The notes under the pieces are model-generated. The model was given only the letters and a program-made list of their open reading frames with translations, was not told the DNA's origin and made no database searches. From positions 124,001 to 188,000 of the forward strand of contig JAGFNQ010005184.1 in assembly GCA_024364735.1 (NCBI GenBank): 64,000 nucleotides of DNA, in the 5' to 3' direction. Shown one piece after another: positions 46,516-57,566 of this stretch (position 1 is the stretch's first letter; each line of letters opens with the position of its first letter). Position numbers and translations under genes: made by a program. The stretch comes from Boesenbergia rotunda (taxonomy: Eukaryota > Streptophyta > Magnoliopsida > Zingiberales > Zingiberaceae).

Positions 46516-46711
46516 TTAGAAAATTTATATTCGGTTTAGGCGAGAATCGTGAAAAAACTCATATAAGCAAAAAATCTTAAATATCCTCGATCATGGGACA
46601 TATAATTGTCACTATAAATAAGAACCATAATTCCAACAGTAGTAATTAGTATTAACATAATCGAACTAAGTGGATCGATTAGAAAATTTATATTCGGTTT
46701 AGGCGGGAATC
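46516..46711 (-). other. ndhF: Plastid ndhF fragment (unit B)
   Basis: Same insertion as in unit A with the same flanking duplication (left copy has one changed base). It shows that units A and B descend from one unit that already had the insertion. Confidence 0.85.
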
Positions 46712-46944
46712 CTAAGCTCCTTGTGAATGTCACGTTGCAAAACTGTGTTTTATAGATATTAATAGATAGATAGATATTAATAGATAGATGAAAAATTAAA
46801 ATAAAAAGTAATTTTATTTCATCATGGATTCATGTCAATATAAGATATAGTATTATTTTTTATAATATAAGATATTAATGGTGATCATAATTTGTATAAG
46901 GGTGGTGGATATGGATGCGATCTAAAATTTACTTTGCTTTGATA

Positions 46945-47140
46945 GGGGTGTGTCAGGCCTGTGCTATAGTGCAACACACAGGCGACACATGAAAACCCTA
47001 GTAGCAAGCTACTATGATGAGTCATCCCCCATATAAAAATTAATTTAATATCAAAGTGGACCAATGACCCACATATCAGATATTAAACTGATAAGAACAG
47101 ATACTACACTTGATCTTAGCCAAAAGGCCGAGAAAGGTAT
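46945..47140 (-). ncRNA. U2 snRNA copy C, full length and best preserved
   Basis: U2 is the spliceosomal RNA that pairs with the intron branch site. This copy is 196 nt and starts ATACCTTTCTCGGCCTTTTG. It has the branch pairing motif in AAGTGTAGTATC, the GATATTAAATTAATTTTTAT Sm-site region, the AGTAG-CTTG-CTACT hairpin and the terminal GCCTGTG/CACAGGC stem, and ends ACACACCCC. Stem IIb and III sequences differ from typical plant U2, some of it in paired fashion. Upstream lie a canonical USE and TATA box. It could be transcribed. Whether it is used in splicing is unknown. Confidence 0.9.
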
Positions 47141-47165
47141 AAGTTGTTTTACCGTTCTTTGTCAA

Positions 47166-47217
47166 TTTTTATAATTGCTCTGTGTGTAATTCACCTTGAT
47201 AACTTTAGATGTGGGAC
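47166..47217 (-). promoter_or_regulatory. USE and TATA of U2 copy C
   Basis: On the minus strand GTCCCACATCTAAAG (USE, 47217-47208 core) lies about 68-77 bases, and TTATAAAA (47173-47166) about 26-33 bases, before the U2 start. The gap between them is 34 bases, the plant RNA polymerase II snRNA spacing (Pol III snRNA genes have about ten fewer). Confidence 0.8.
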
Positions 47218-47526
47218 TATCATTTTTCTTACATCAAAATTATTTTTTGAATTATCTTTTTTGAATTAGATAAATTATTTTTTAAAATTTTAATTTTGGA
47301 TGATTAAGATCTGAATTTTTCTTTTTAGGATTTATAATTATATATTTTATTTTAAATTTGTATTTTTAATTATAAATTTTTTATTTAGAAAATTTATATT
47401 CGGTTTAGGCGGGAATCCTAAGCTCCTTGTGAATGTCACGTCTGCATGCAAAACTGTGTTTTATAGATATTAATAGATAAATATTAATAGATAGATAGAT
47501 TATTTTAACCTTAATTTAATTCCTAA

Positions 47527-48390
47527 CTAGTATAATACCCGTGCGATGCACGATAATCTTACACAATTCAAATAACATATTTAGTGATAATATATATATG
47601 TCAATTTTTATTATTAAATAAAAAATTAAAATAAAAAGTAATTTTATTTCATTATGAATTCATGTCAATATAAGATATAGTATTATTTTTTATAATATAA
47701 GATATTAATGGAGATCATAAGTTTTATAAGGGTGGTGGATGTTGATGCGATCTAAAATTTACTTTGCTTTGATAGGGGTGTGTCAGGCCTGTGCTATAGT
47801 GTAACACACAAGCGACACATGAAAACCCTAGTAGCAAGCTACTATGATGGGTCATCCCCCATATAAAAAAAATTTAATATCAAAGTGGACTAATGACCCA
47901 CATATCAGATATTAAATTGACAAGAACAGATACTACACTTGATCTTAGCCAAAAGGCTGAGAAATGTATGAGTTGTTTTATTGTTCTTTGTCCATTTTTA
48001 TAATTGTTCTGTGTGTAAATCGTCATGGTAACTTCAGATATGGGACTATCATTTTTTTTACATCAAAATTATTTTTTGAATTTGATAAATTATTTTCTAA
48101 AATTTTAATTTTAGATTAAGATCTGAATTTTACTTTTTAGGATTTTGTAATTATATATTTTTTTTGAATTTGTATTTTTAATTATAAATTTTTTATTTAG
48201 AAAATTTATATTTAGTTTAATTTTTCTTTTTATGATTTATAATTATATATTTTCTTTTGAATTTGTATTTTTAATTATAAATTTTTATTTAGAAAATTTA
48301 TATTCAATTTAGGCGAGAATCCCAAGCTCCCTAAGAATGACACGTCTGTATGCAAAACTGTGTTTTATAGATATTAATAGATAGATAGAT
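47527..48390 (-). mobile_element. Helitron-like unit D with complete ends
   Basis: On the minus strand it starts in a TCTATCTATTAATATC run after A (near 48390) and ends hairpin 47552-47540, nine bases, CTAG (47530-47527), then T. About 864 bases. It carries one U2 copy in the same orientation and no ndhF insert. Confidence 0.6.
47775..47969 (-). ncRNA. U2 snRNA copy D, nearly full length
   Basis: Starts ATACATTTCTCAGCCTTTTG, keeps GTAGTA and most stems, with scattered changes. The USE has one mismatch (GTCCCATATC, 48046-48037). TATA is at about 48003-47996. Likely weak or inactive. Confidence 0.85.
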
Positions 48391-51300
48391 TGATTAATTT
48401 AACTCCAATTAATCCTTAATTAATTTAATTCCAATTAATCCTTAATTAATTCTTAAATAACCGCAACGTTAACTCTAATTAACTCTTAATAACTTAAACT
48501 CAAATTAAAATCTTAATAACTTAAATTCAATTAAAACTTAAATTCAAATTAAAGCTTAATAATTTTTAATTCTAATTAAATCTTAATAACTTAAACTTAA
48601 ATTAAATAAAATCTTACCCAACTGCAACAATCAATTTATTAAAATTAAATATGTCAAAGTGGGTTGACATATTCGTAGATTCACATGATATGTATCAAAT
48701 CAGGGATTTGATACATTATTAGAAACTTAATTAAAAATGTCTTGATTGAATCATGCATAAATGTCATGTACATGCATTTGCTATTTTATATATATATATC
48801 TGCAATGTCATTAATGTTTAATTTTATGCATGATTTAGAATGGTTAGATAGGAATATGACTAGTTAATACTTGCCTAACCTAGTACCAGGGTGGGGCGAG
48901 ATGATAGTACGTTAGGGAAGCTTGACCTAGCTAAGTGGAACTAGCCGAAGCTACCTTGCCACATCCTAGACTAGTTAGACCAGAGTTTTTCAAAGAGTAA
49001 AATAAGAGTATTATTTCTTTAAAAGGCTTTGTCTAAGGAAAGGGTTGATGATCCAATAAGGCTACGGCCAAAGAAGGCTTCTGTGCCTCGCCAAGACCTG
49101 GAAGCCGATTATTGAAATTTACTTTTAAATTACAAATTGATTAAACTCGAATCTAACTCAAGGTCAACCAGTCTATAAATAAACTGAGAAAAATTACTCA
49201 AGCATCTCACAATACACCCATAAGACAACCATGCTTGCTTGTACTAAGACATTTAGAATGGGTGAGATGTTAAGGACCAATAAATTGAAAGATGCTTTTC
49301 AAAATTCTTAGGGTATTTTTCTAAAAATCTATTTTCAAAATAATGTTTCAACGTAATAATGTTTTTATGGATTTCATGTTTGCCTGATTGCATATATATA
49401 ATATACATTTTCAAAATTATGTCTTTTCGAAAAATTGTTTGACCTACACAATTAGACACAAACCTTTTAGGTCAACACTAAAGTCCCTTAAGACACTTAG
49501 ATAGAGTCAGATGGTGTTAGGTATAGGGGGAGTGTTTTTATTCTTTTAAAAGTTAGTTTTTTTCCTTTCAAAATTCAGATCTTTCAAAAACCTTATGCTT
49601 TAAAAAAATTTATTATCATCTCAAAATACGGGTTTCAAAATTTGTTTCAAAAACCTTGTTATATCCTTTTCGAAAACTATTTCTTTGAAAAATTATCATA
49701 CTATCATTTCAAAATGTCTTTCGAAAACTGTGCTTTAAAAATTACTATCATTTCAAAATGTGTTTTTCGAAAATTGTCTCAAATACTCATTTTTATCCTT
49801 CGAAGTATTAATATTTCAAAATACATTTTAAGAATTGTGCTTATTTCCCTTTTGATTTTGATAAACCCTAAAAGACACAAAGGAAGTCTTCTTCATAATC
49901 TACAAGAACTCCTAGGATGTGTTAGATTTAGGGAGAGTCTAAGTCAAAAGAAATTAACTCTATTATTGTTTTTTTTCATAATTCTTTTTGGTTTGAATTA
50001 AACCCTAAGACTCAGAGGAAGATCACTTGTATTCAACAAGCTTTCGAGGGCTATGTCAAGTTTAGGGGGTGGTCAAATTAAAAGAATTATTGAACATTTC
50101 AAAATATTATATTTTCATACACTGTATTTTCAAAATCCTTTTGAAAACATAAGTATTTTCTCTTCAAAATACTATCATTTTAAAATCATTTCTTTTAAAA
50201 TCACTTTATGAAGATATTATACTATCATTTTCAAAAACTTATCTTTTTTGGCTTATAGAATCACTTTTGAAAATAATCTTACTTGAGTTTGGAGAATTTC
50301 CAGGACACTTAAGGAAATTTCCTTGTAGTTAACAAGGTTTCCTAGGATTGTGTCAAGACTGGAAAAGAATCCAAGTCAAAAACTTATCTTTAAAAATTCT
50401 TTTGACTTTTTGAATCTATTTGAAATAATCTTACTTGAGTTTGGAAATTTTCCAGGACACTTAGGAAAATGTCCTTGTAGTTAACAAGGTTTCTAGGATT
50501 GTGTCAGACTGGAAAAGGAACCAAGTCAAGTAAAATATTATGTTTTCAAAACAAAAATAATATTAAAAGACTTTTTCTTGAAATAATATTTTAAGTGCAA
50601 AATATTTTTCAAAGTACTAATATTTGTTAAGTGCGAAATATTTTTCAAAGTACAAATTATTTTTGCACAAAATATTTTTCAAAGTACTAAGTGCAATATT
50701 TTTCTAAGTGCAATGATTTTTTGAGTGCAAAATATTTTTCAAAGTACTAATACCTTTTAAGTATAAAATATTTTTCAAAGTACTAATATTTTTTTAATGT
50801 ACAATATTTCTCTAAGTGAAAATCTTTTCTAAAATGCACAATATTTCTCTAAGTGAAAATCTTTTCTAAAGTACAAAATTTTTTTAAGTGAAAATCTTTT
50901 CTAAGTGAAAATTTTTCTAAGTAAAAGTGCAAATTTCCTCTAAGTTCAAAAATTATATTTTTCCAAGTATAAAATATTTTTCCAGATGCAATTTAAGTAC
51001 TTGGTTCTTTTTATAGTACTTTACAAACTATGTACTTAGTCTTTTTCAAACAAAAAGGGAAGAGTTTCGAAATATTTTATCAAAAATAATATGCTTTCAA
51101 AGAATCATCCTAAGTACTTTTAAAAAGGAAAAGTAAATTTTCATTGTTGGCGCAAGAATTTTTGTCATTTTGTTTTTGATGTATGACAAAGGGGGGAGAG
51201 CGACTTAAGTTAGAAATATTTTTTTGTGTTCTCCCAAAGGATCAAAACTTAGATCAATTTTTTCCATTTTATCCAAAGGACCCAAACTTAGATCCATTTT

Positions 51301-51425
51301 TTTTCCATTTTATCCAAAGGATCGTAACTTAGATCAAACTTTTTCCTTTTTTATCCCAAGGATCATAACTTAACCCTTAATCCAATCTAACTTAAGATAT
51401 TGTCAAACATCAAAAAGGGAGAGAT
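48391..51425. other. SIRE-like element interior: AT repeats and degenerate modules, no gene
   Basis: 48391-48640 continues the TTAATT repeat. 49480-50530 has about five divergent copies of a roughly 90-base module (ACACTTAGGAAAAT, CCTTGTAGTTAACAAGGTTT, CTAGGATTGTGTCAAGA), two of them close (50283-50387, 50432-50530). 50580-50960 repeats AATATTTTTCAAAGTAC. 51230-51380 repeats TCCAAAGGATC and AACTTAGATC. None of it encodes a recognisable domain. Confidence 0.7.
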
Positions 51426-52813
51426 TGTTGGTGCAAGATGCATCAGTGATGTCCTCCACTAGTGTTTCAATGTTTAACAATATGCTTAAGTCAGTGATAC
51501 ACGAGACAAGGTAAGGGTGAGTCAAGAAATCAGTACCAAAGTAAAGAAAAGTCTTAGTTAACCTAGGTAATAAGTCCTAGTTCGAAGAATTGGGCACTAA
51601 GTCCTGATCATGAATTGAGCACTAAGTCTTGGCCGCGGTCTGGGCACCTAAGACCTGACCGAGGGTTGGGCACGAAGTCCTGATTCGAGGAATTGGGCAA
51701 TAAGTCCTAGCCGAGGGCTGGGCACCGAAGTCCTGACATAGGGTTGGGCAATAAGTCCTGGTCGGGGACTGGGCACGAAGTCCTAATTCAAGGAATTGGG
51801 CAATAAGTCCTGGCCGAGGGCTGGGCACCGAAGTCCTGGTGAGTGAAGATGTGCACTAAGTCCTGGTGAGTTAAGCTGGGCAAAAGTCCAACCGGATGAA
51901 CCGGTTGGCAACCTTCTCCTGAGAGGAGTAGGCGAAAGGCGTATTCCCCGGGAAGGGAACATAGGCATCAGTTCGACCTAGGGTTTCACGGGCAATCCAA
52001 AGTCAGAACCAATCCTTAAGGCTAAGGGTATATATTTGTTTGTCTTGTGTTTATGTATTTTGCAGGTACCTAGAATTGGAGGCAAGGCAGGCAAACAAAC
52101 ACAAAAGAAGCTGAATCACACCTTCCTGGGCGCCCCCATTAAGTCAGGTGCCCTGGAAGCCAGGCGCCTGATTGATTCAGGTGCCCTGGAGGGTCTAGGG
52201 CACCCTGGATGGAGGTTTTATCAGCTTCGCGAAGTTCGCGAGTTTGGATGGATTTTTGACCGCAACTGAGGCGTCTCATAGCAACACAGGAGCCCAACAA
52301 GAGACAATATAAAGGGGTGACCCCTCAACTCAGAACATCATTTATAACATCATTCTAAGCATTCCGAGTGATGACAAAGCGCTAGAGATGAAGCTCTGCG
52401 ACCAAGGAGGCTCCGGGGGGAAGTGCGCGGCACTTCAGGAGTTCCAGATCAGCCGAGTCTTCGACATTTCGTTTGGTTTGCATTTAATTTATGCATTTAA
52501 GTTTCTCTATCTTTTGATTGTAAAACGTGCACTGTAAGACGAGTTTCTCCGCCTCCAGAAAGTCCGGAAAGGAGACCATTAGTGGACGGACATTTCCCGT
52601 GCTTAGGCCTTGGACGTACTGACCCTGGGGAGTTGGGAACCAAGTAAAAACCTGTGTGCACTCTGAGTTTTGTCTTTAATTTTGTTTCTTTATTTTTCTA
52701 CTGTGCTACTAACTCTGTATCTAGAATGAACGATCGAAAGACAAGTTTTCCAAATTTTTTAACGAGTCGATATTCACCCCCCCCCCTCTCTATCGACGAC
52801 ACCGGTCCCCACA
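51426..52813 (+). repeat. 3' LTR of the SIRE-like element
   Basis: 1,388 bp, about 90% or more like 42405-43810 by eye, with the same internal repeat (51560-51880). The TATA motif is changed to CAATATAAA. Confidence 0.92.
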
Positions 52814-52940
52814 GATAATACAAGTTCCATTGCATTTATAATATCGTGAGACTTACTTTGTAAAGCCTGACAAAGGATATTTGTGATCCCCATAATTTCT
52901 TTCATAAGATGCAAGATGAATAAAAAAAATTAAAAGAAGG
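52814..52940 (-). pseudogene. hAT-like transposase gene remnant (first piece)
   Basis: Minus strand reads FILHLMKEIMGITNILCQAL then QSKSHDIINAMELVLS, running into the GATAA target site. In plant TTF-finger/ZMYM1-like hAT proteins this wording directly precedes the STKxLLQ segment found at 42404, so it is the upstream part of the same gene. Confidence 0.75.
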
Positions 52941-54590
52941 CATTTCATTATAAACAAATGTTGCATCTGCTCGTTCAGAAGGAAGTTCATCATACATAAC
53001 TGTCACACCTCCAAGACTCATGCTTGCTCGAAAAAGGGCAGCATTTTTCATGTACGACGGACAATCTAAGACATTTATACATTCCAACACACAACACACA
53101 TATATATAGTACAACCCACATGGTTGGCAACGCGATAATAATTAAGGAAAACTCCACAACCACGTAGTTAATAATAAGAAAGAAAATCACATAACTCCGA
53201 ATTAGAAAAACATAAGCCGCTGGTATACTCACAAAATCCACAAGGACAAAATCTACTGAAATAAATACAAGTCTACTGAAATAAATATCGGCCCACTAAA
53301 AATGAAAAACAAAGACAAATCCACTAGGGAAAATATGAAATAGAATAAAATACTCGACGTTGAGAATGGAAAGACGAATCCTCTCCTAGCTTCATAAGTT
53401 GTAACTATCAACTACCTAAAATAAAAATAAAAGCAAGGGTGGTAAGTCCGGACGGACTCTGCAGGTATAATAGGTAGATAAATGCATGGTATAAAATGGA
53501 TATAATAGGCAAGAAGAATCAACAATATACAGTCTCTCAAATAGAGTAAAATTCAAATATATCAACTATATGAATATACATACTCGAAACTAGTATAACA
53601 TGCAAGGACATGATCATAAATCCCCATGGTATATCAGCAAGTCTACTCGTACTACTAAGTATGTCGAGATCATATAACAAGTGCAAATTATAACCGTATA
53701 TGCATATCAAACAAGTGCATAATCACCCCTAGACACCAGTCTAATAACCATCACATCACATTTATGTGGCTGACTGGGCAGGATTGTGACAACTGTATGC
53801 ACTCCAGCTACACTTCTCTGAGTGGCCAAGTGGATGGGATGATGTAGAGCACAACCGTATCCCGACCCTAGAAAAAGTGGGAGCACAACCGCTCTAAGAT
53901 CCTAAGAAAAAAGGGGAGCATCACCGCTCTACCTACCTCTCTAACAACCACCACTATTCTAAGTGGTTAAGTGAGTAGAAAACTATATGGCTGACAACAG
54001 TCTTAACCACAAGTAAGGCAATATTCATCAACATCCAACAATGCAATATGGTACATGATACCAACGTACATAACCTCAATCAGGTCAATCATCAATGCAA
54101 TCAATACCAAACACATGCATCCAATCAATACCATAATAAATGAGCATGCAACTAATCTATTGGGTAGAGTATATCTAATATCAACCACACCTTAGATAGG
54201 TCACATAATAGTTCTAAATTATTCGCGTACAAGCGGGGCTCTTTTGATCAGAAAATAATAGATGAGACTATATAAATGAAATCCTTGATTAACTCAAAGG
54301 TCAAACAAAGAAAGTATCAAGCAAAAAATATAAGCAAAATTAAGTTAAGGGAAATCAACCTACTTAGATAATAAAATAATCATGTATTTAAGATAAAAGA
54401 AACTATAAATCAAGTAAGAAATACCCGTCTCATAAATGAACTCTACGTATCAGAGAGAATCTCCCACGATCAACCGTGTGAGTCCAAAGTTAATGTCCTG
54501 TATCAAAGACAAGATTTAACTATTTATACGATTAATAAAATAACTAAACTAACTACTAAATATAATTACGATTAAACCCTAATTACGATT
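52941..54590. other. Unassigned, possibly old LTR sequence
   Basis: No gene recognised. The minus-strand frame at 53114-52902 reads MSLGGVTVMYDELPSERADA and onward, plausible protein without a family I can name. 53750-53960 repeats GAGCACAACCG(C/T) phrases. It may be a solo or truncated LTR, but no partner copy is in the window. Confidence 0.4.
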
Positions 54591-55440
54591 AGGTATATCA
54601 GTGAGTTTTGAGCAAAACTCGCTGATATACCTATACCACTCCTATTACATTGGTGATACAGCAAGATTAGAGGTTTCGACACCCAAAATCTCATCTCCTA
54701 GCTCAACCCTGTCTACTGATATAGGGTTTTCAGAATTCCAAATATGGTAGGTCCATCAGTGAGTTTTGCTCAAAACTCACTGATAGACCTAAACCACTCC
54801 TATAGCATTGGTGATACAACAAGATTAGAGGTTTCGGCATCCAAAATCTCATCTCCTAGCTCAACCCTGTCTACTGATATAGAGTTTTCAGAATTCCAAA
54901 TATGGTAGGTCTATCAGTGAGTTTTGCTCAAACTCACTGATATACCTAAATCACTCCTATAGCATTGGTGATACAGCAAGATTAGAGGTTTCGGCACCCA
55001 AAATCTCATCTCCTAGCTTAACCCTGTCTACTGATATAGGGTTTTCAGAATTTCAAATATGGTAGGTCCATCAGTGAGTTTTGCTCAAAACTTACTGATA
55101 TACCTAAACCACTCCTATACCATTGGTGATACAGCAAGATTAGAGGTTTCGGCACCCAAAATCTCATCTCCTAGCTCAACCCTATCTACTGATATAGAGT
55201 TTTCAGAATTCAAAATATGGTAGGCTTATCAGTGAGTTTTGCTCAAAACTCACTGATATACCAAAACCACTCATATAGCATTAGTGATACAGCAAGATTA
55301 GAGGTTTCGGTACCCAAAATCTCATCTCCTAGCTCAACCCTGTCTACTGATATAGAGTTTTCAGAATTCAAAATATGGTAGGTCCATCAGTGAGTTTTGC
55401 TCAAAACTCACTGATATACCTAAACCACTCCTATAGCATT
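54591..55440. repeat. 158-bp satellite with a palindrome in each unit
   Basis: Six palindromes start at 54591, 54749, 54906, 55063, 55221 and 55379, 157-158 bases apart. Each is about 42 bases, of the form GGT..ATCAGTGAGTTTTG(A/C)(G/T)CAAAACTCACTGAT..ACC. Between them runs a conserved AT-rich spacer with TTAGAGGTTTCGG and CTCATCTCCTAGCTCAACCC. Confidence 0.95.
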
Positions 55441-56236
55441 TTATTATTATGTAATTATATATTATACCTTTTTTATAAAAATTATAAATAATATGTAATT
55501 ATATATTATACCTTTTTATAAAAATTTTTCAGACTTCAAGCTCTCCTTAGGCCTGAAGTCGGATGACTTCAGGCCCAAGGGCATTGAAAAATTTTTAATT
55601 TTAAAAATATTTTTTATATTAAATTAATTATTTATAGGATCTGAAGTTATTTGACTTCAGACCCTCCTGGGATGACTTCAGGCCCTGCGTTTGAATCTGA
55701 AATTAAGTGTTTTGATAGGTTTTTTTATATATTAATATATTCTAAAAATAGAAAAAAAATTTGAGTTCATGTCGGGCCTGAATCAAAAGATTTCAGGCCC
55801 AACGTGGGTCTGAAATAAAAAATTTCAGGCCCAGCGTGGGCCTGAAATCTATTGATTTTAGGCCCACGCTCAATTTTTTTCAAAAATTTTTTTATACATT
55901 AATATATTTATTAAATATTATTTAATATATTAATTTCTATTAAACAAATATAAAAATTATTTATTTATATTTTTAAATCCAACAGTTTGTTTCAAAAAAC
56001 TTTTTATACATTAATATATTTATTAAATATTATTTAATATATTAATTTCTCTTAATCAAAAATAAAAATTATTTATTTATATTTTTAAATCACGTTGGAT
56101 GAGAAATTTTTCAAGTGAAATATTTTTTTAATTTTTACCTTACGTTTTTTAATTTAGCGTCGATTCCTTAATATATTATTTTAAAATAAAAGTCAGTAAT
56201 TAAGTCACGTTGCATGTGCTGACGTCTCAGAATTTA
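55441..56236. repeat. AT-rich stretch with GGCCTGAAATC hairpins
   Basis: 55535-55870 has several inverted pairs such as GGCCTGAAGTC with GACTTCAGGCC. The rest is AT-rich with a duplicated block (about 55880-55960 and 56000-56070). No gene. Confidence 0.6.
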
Positions 56237-57566
56237 TTACTGAGAGAGAAAGAGAAAGGCAATAGATAACAGGAGGGGTATAAGAGGAAGTTCACTATAA
56301 TGAGTGCGCCCTTTGGTGAAAATGAAACCATGGTACGCCTTTTGGTAAATACCTATTCTTATGTACGTCTTTTGGTAAATTGCCGATAAATCTTTATATT
56401 GAAATGAATCTTGTAATAATTGATATATTGAATTCGAACGTGTTGGAACATCACGTGGAAATTTTTTAGGTCTCATTCCATTAGCTTTACAAAATCTACC
56501 CCATTGTTTCATTATAGATGGATGCGACCATAAATATGAATTTGTGATTTTAATTGGTTGAATATAATTTTTTAAAAGTTTTAATTCATCTTGAACACAT
56601 AAATTTAAAACATGACATACACAACGAATATGAAAAATAAACCACCAATAACAGGTTGACAAATAAATTTTAGTTCAATTATAGAAGCGGTATTAGAACT
56701 AGCATTATCTAATGATATTGAAAATATTTTATAAGTTAATTCATATACTTCTAAAATTAAACATAATAATTGTGCAGTGTTATGGGCAGTATGTGATTCA
56801 TCAAAAACTCTATAAGCTAACAATCTTTTTAAGAGGATCCAAGAGTTATCAATCCAATGGCAAGTCACACTTATATAAGAATGTGTTTGCCAATGATCAC
56901 TCCAAATATCGAAACATAAAAAAACTTTATTATTTAATTTAATAAATTCATCAATTAAATTCTTTTTTCTTGTTTTACTAATCTTTTAATTGTACGAGTA
57001 AGTGTAGTCCTAGGAACACGTTTAGCAGCTGGATTAAGAGATACTTTACAAAAATCTTAAAATGTGCATTTAGATCCAAAACTAAAAGAAAGATGTTCTA
57101 CGGAAACAAATTTAGCTAATGATTCCCTTAATTTATTATCAGAATATAAAAATAAACAAGAATCAGTACTACTATCATTAAAAAATCTTGATAATTATGT
57201 TTGAGAGCGGTCAAGTCCATATTCCATCGGGTGCTTCATTTCTACATGTCGTTTTAACAACTCATAGCCGCCGCTGGCTTGAAATTTGTAGAAAGCATTG
57301 CAATGCTTACATTTTACACGCAATTCTCCCGACGGAAGTGTTACCTTCTCAAAATGTTTAGTGAAAATAGAAGATTTTAAAGGAGGATTTTCTCGAATCT
57401 TAGAAGTAATTGCATCGGTACTTCCTTGCATTTCGGGCATCGGAAGGTGTTGGGGTTGAGCCTCGGTCTCATCATCGGTGGATTGAATTTGAATGTTGGG
57501 ATCCTCGTACGCTATTTCTTTTCCCCTCCGAGATCGAGATGATGAAGCTCCGTGACCACCTTCCAT
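56237..57566 (-). pseudogene. BED-finger hAT transposase gene, truncated and frameshifted
   Basis: Begins at ATG 57566 with a Ser/Arg-rich leader and a BED zinc finger (VKCKHCNAFYKF, KRHVEMKH). After a region with stops come TCHWIDNSWILLKRLLAYRV and SISLDNASSNTASI (56868-56605), then RCVCHVLNLCVQDELKLL and PSIMKQWGRFCKANGMRPKK (56662-56237). This is the first half of a RICESLEEPER-type hAT transposase. The catalytic tail and dimerisation domain are missing. It is a different gene from the one split at 34055-52940. No terminal repeats or 8-bp duplication identified. Confidence 0.88.

Larger units (their letters stand above)
45061..47500 (-). mobile_element. Helitron-like tandem: three units carrying U2 snRNA copies
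   Basis: Read on the minus strand the block ends with a hairpin (CGTGC ATC GCACG, plus-strand 45074-45086), nine bases, then CTAG (45061-45064) followed by T. That is the Helitron 3' end rule (hairpin, short spacer, CTRR, T). The other end is a run of TCTATCTAT... preceded by A, fitting a Helitron 5' TC. Units A, B and C are head to tail; B and C lack the terminal 120 bases with the hairpin. No replication-helicase gene is present, so it is non-autonomous. Confidence 0.6.
42405..52813 (+). mobile_element. SIRE-like LTR retrotransposon derivative lacking pol
   Basis: LTRs at 42405-43810 and 51426-52813 run TGTTGGTGCAAGATGC...CCCACA (CTCACA in the 5' copy). GATAA flanks the element (42400-42404 and 52814-52818). 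AGTGGTATCAGAGCCTGG follows the 5' LTR, the initiator-tRNA priming site. CAAAAAGGGAGAGAT precedes the 3' LTR, as in SIRE/Maximus Copia elements. Of the 7.6-kb interior only two gag-type zinc knuckles are recognisable. Integrase and RT are absent. Helitron-like U2 units and several repeat blocks occupy the space. Confidence 0.88.

Noticed and set aside
45061..48390. Block as a normal tandem U2 gene cluster or an snRNA-derived SINE
   Set aside because: Normal clusters would not share hairpin-CTAG ends or sit between LTRs with target duplications; an SINE would end in A or T tails with direct repeats, which I do not see.
52902..53241. Minus-strand frames with MSLGGVTVMYDELPSERADA
   Set aside because: Looks protein-like but no family recognised, no exon support, and it ends in another frame from the hAT fragment beside it; mentioned only as unassigned.
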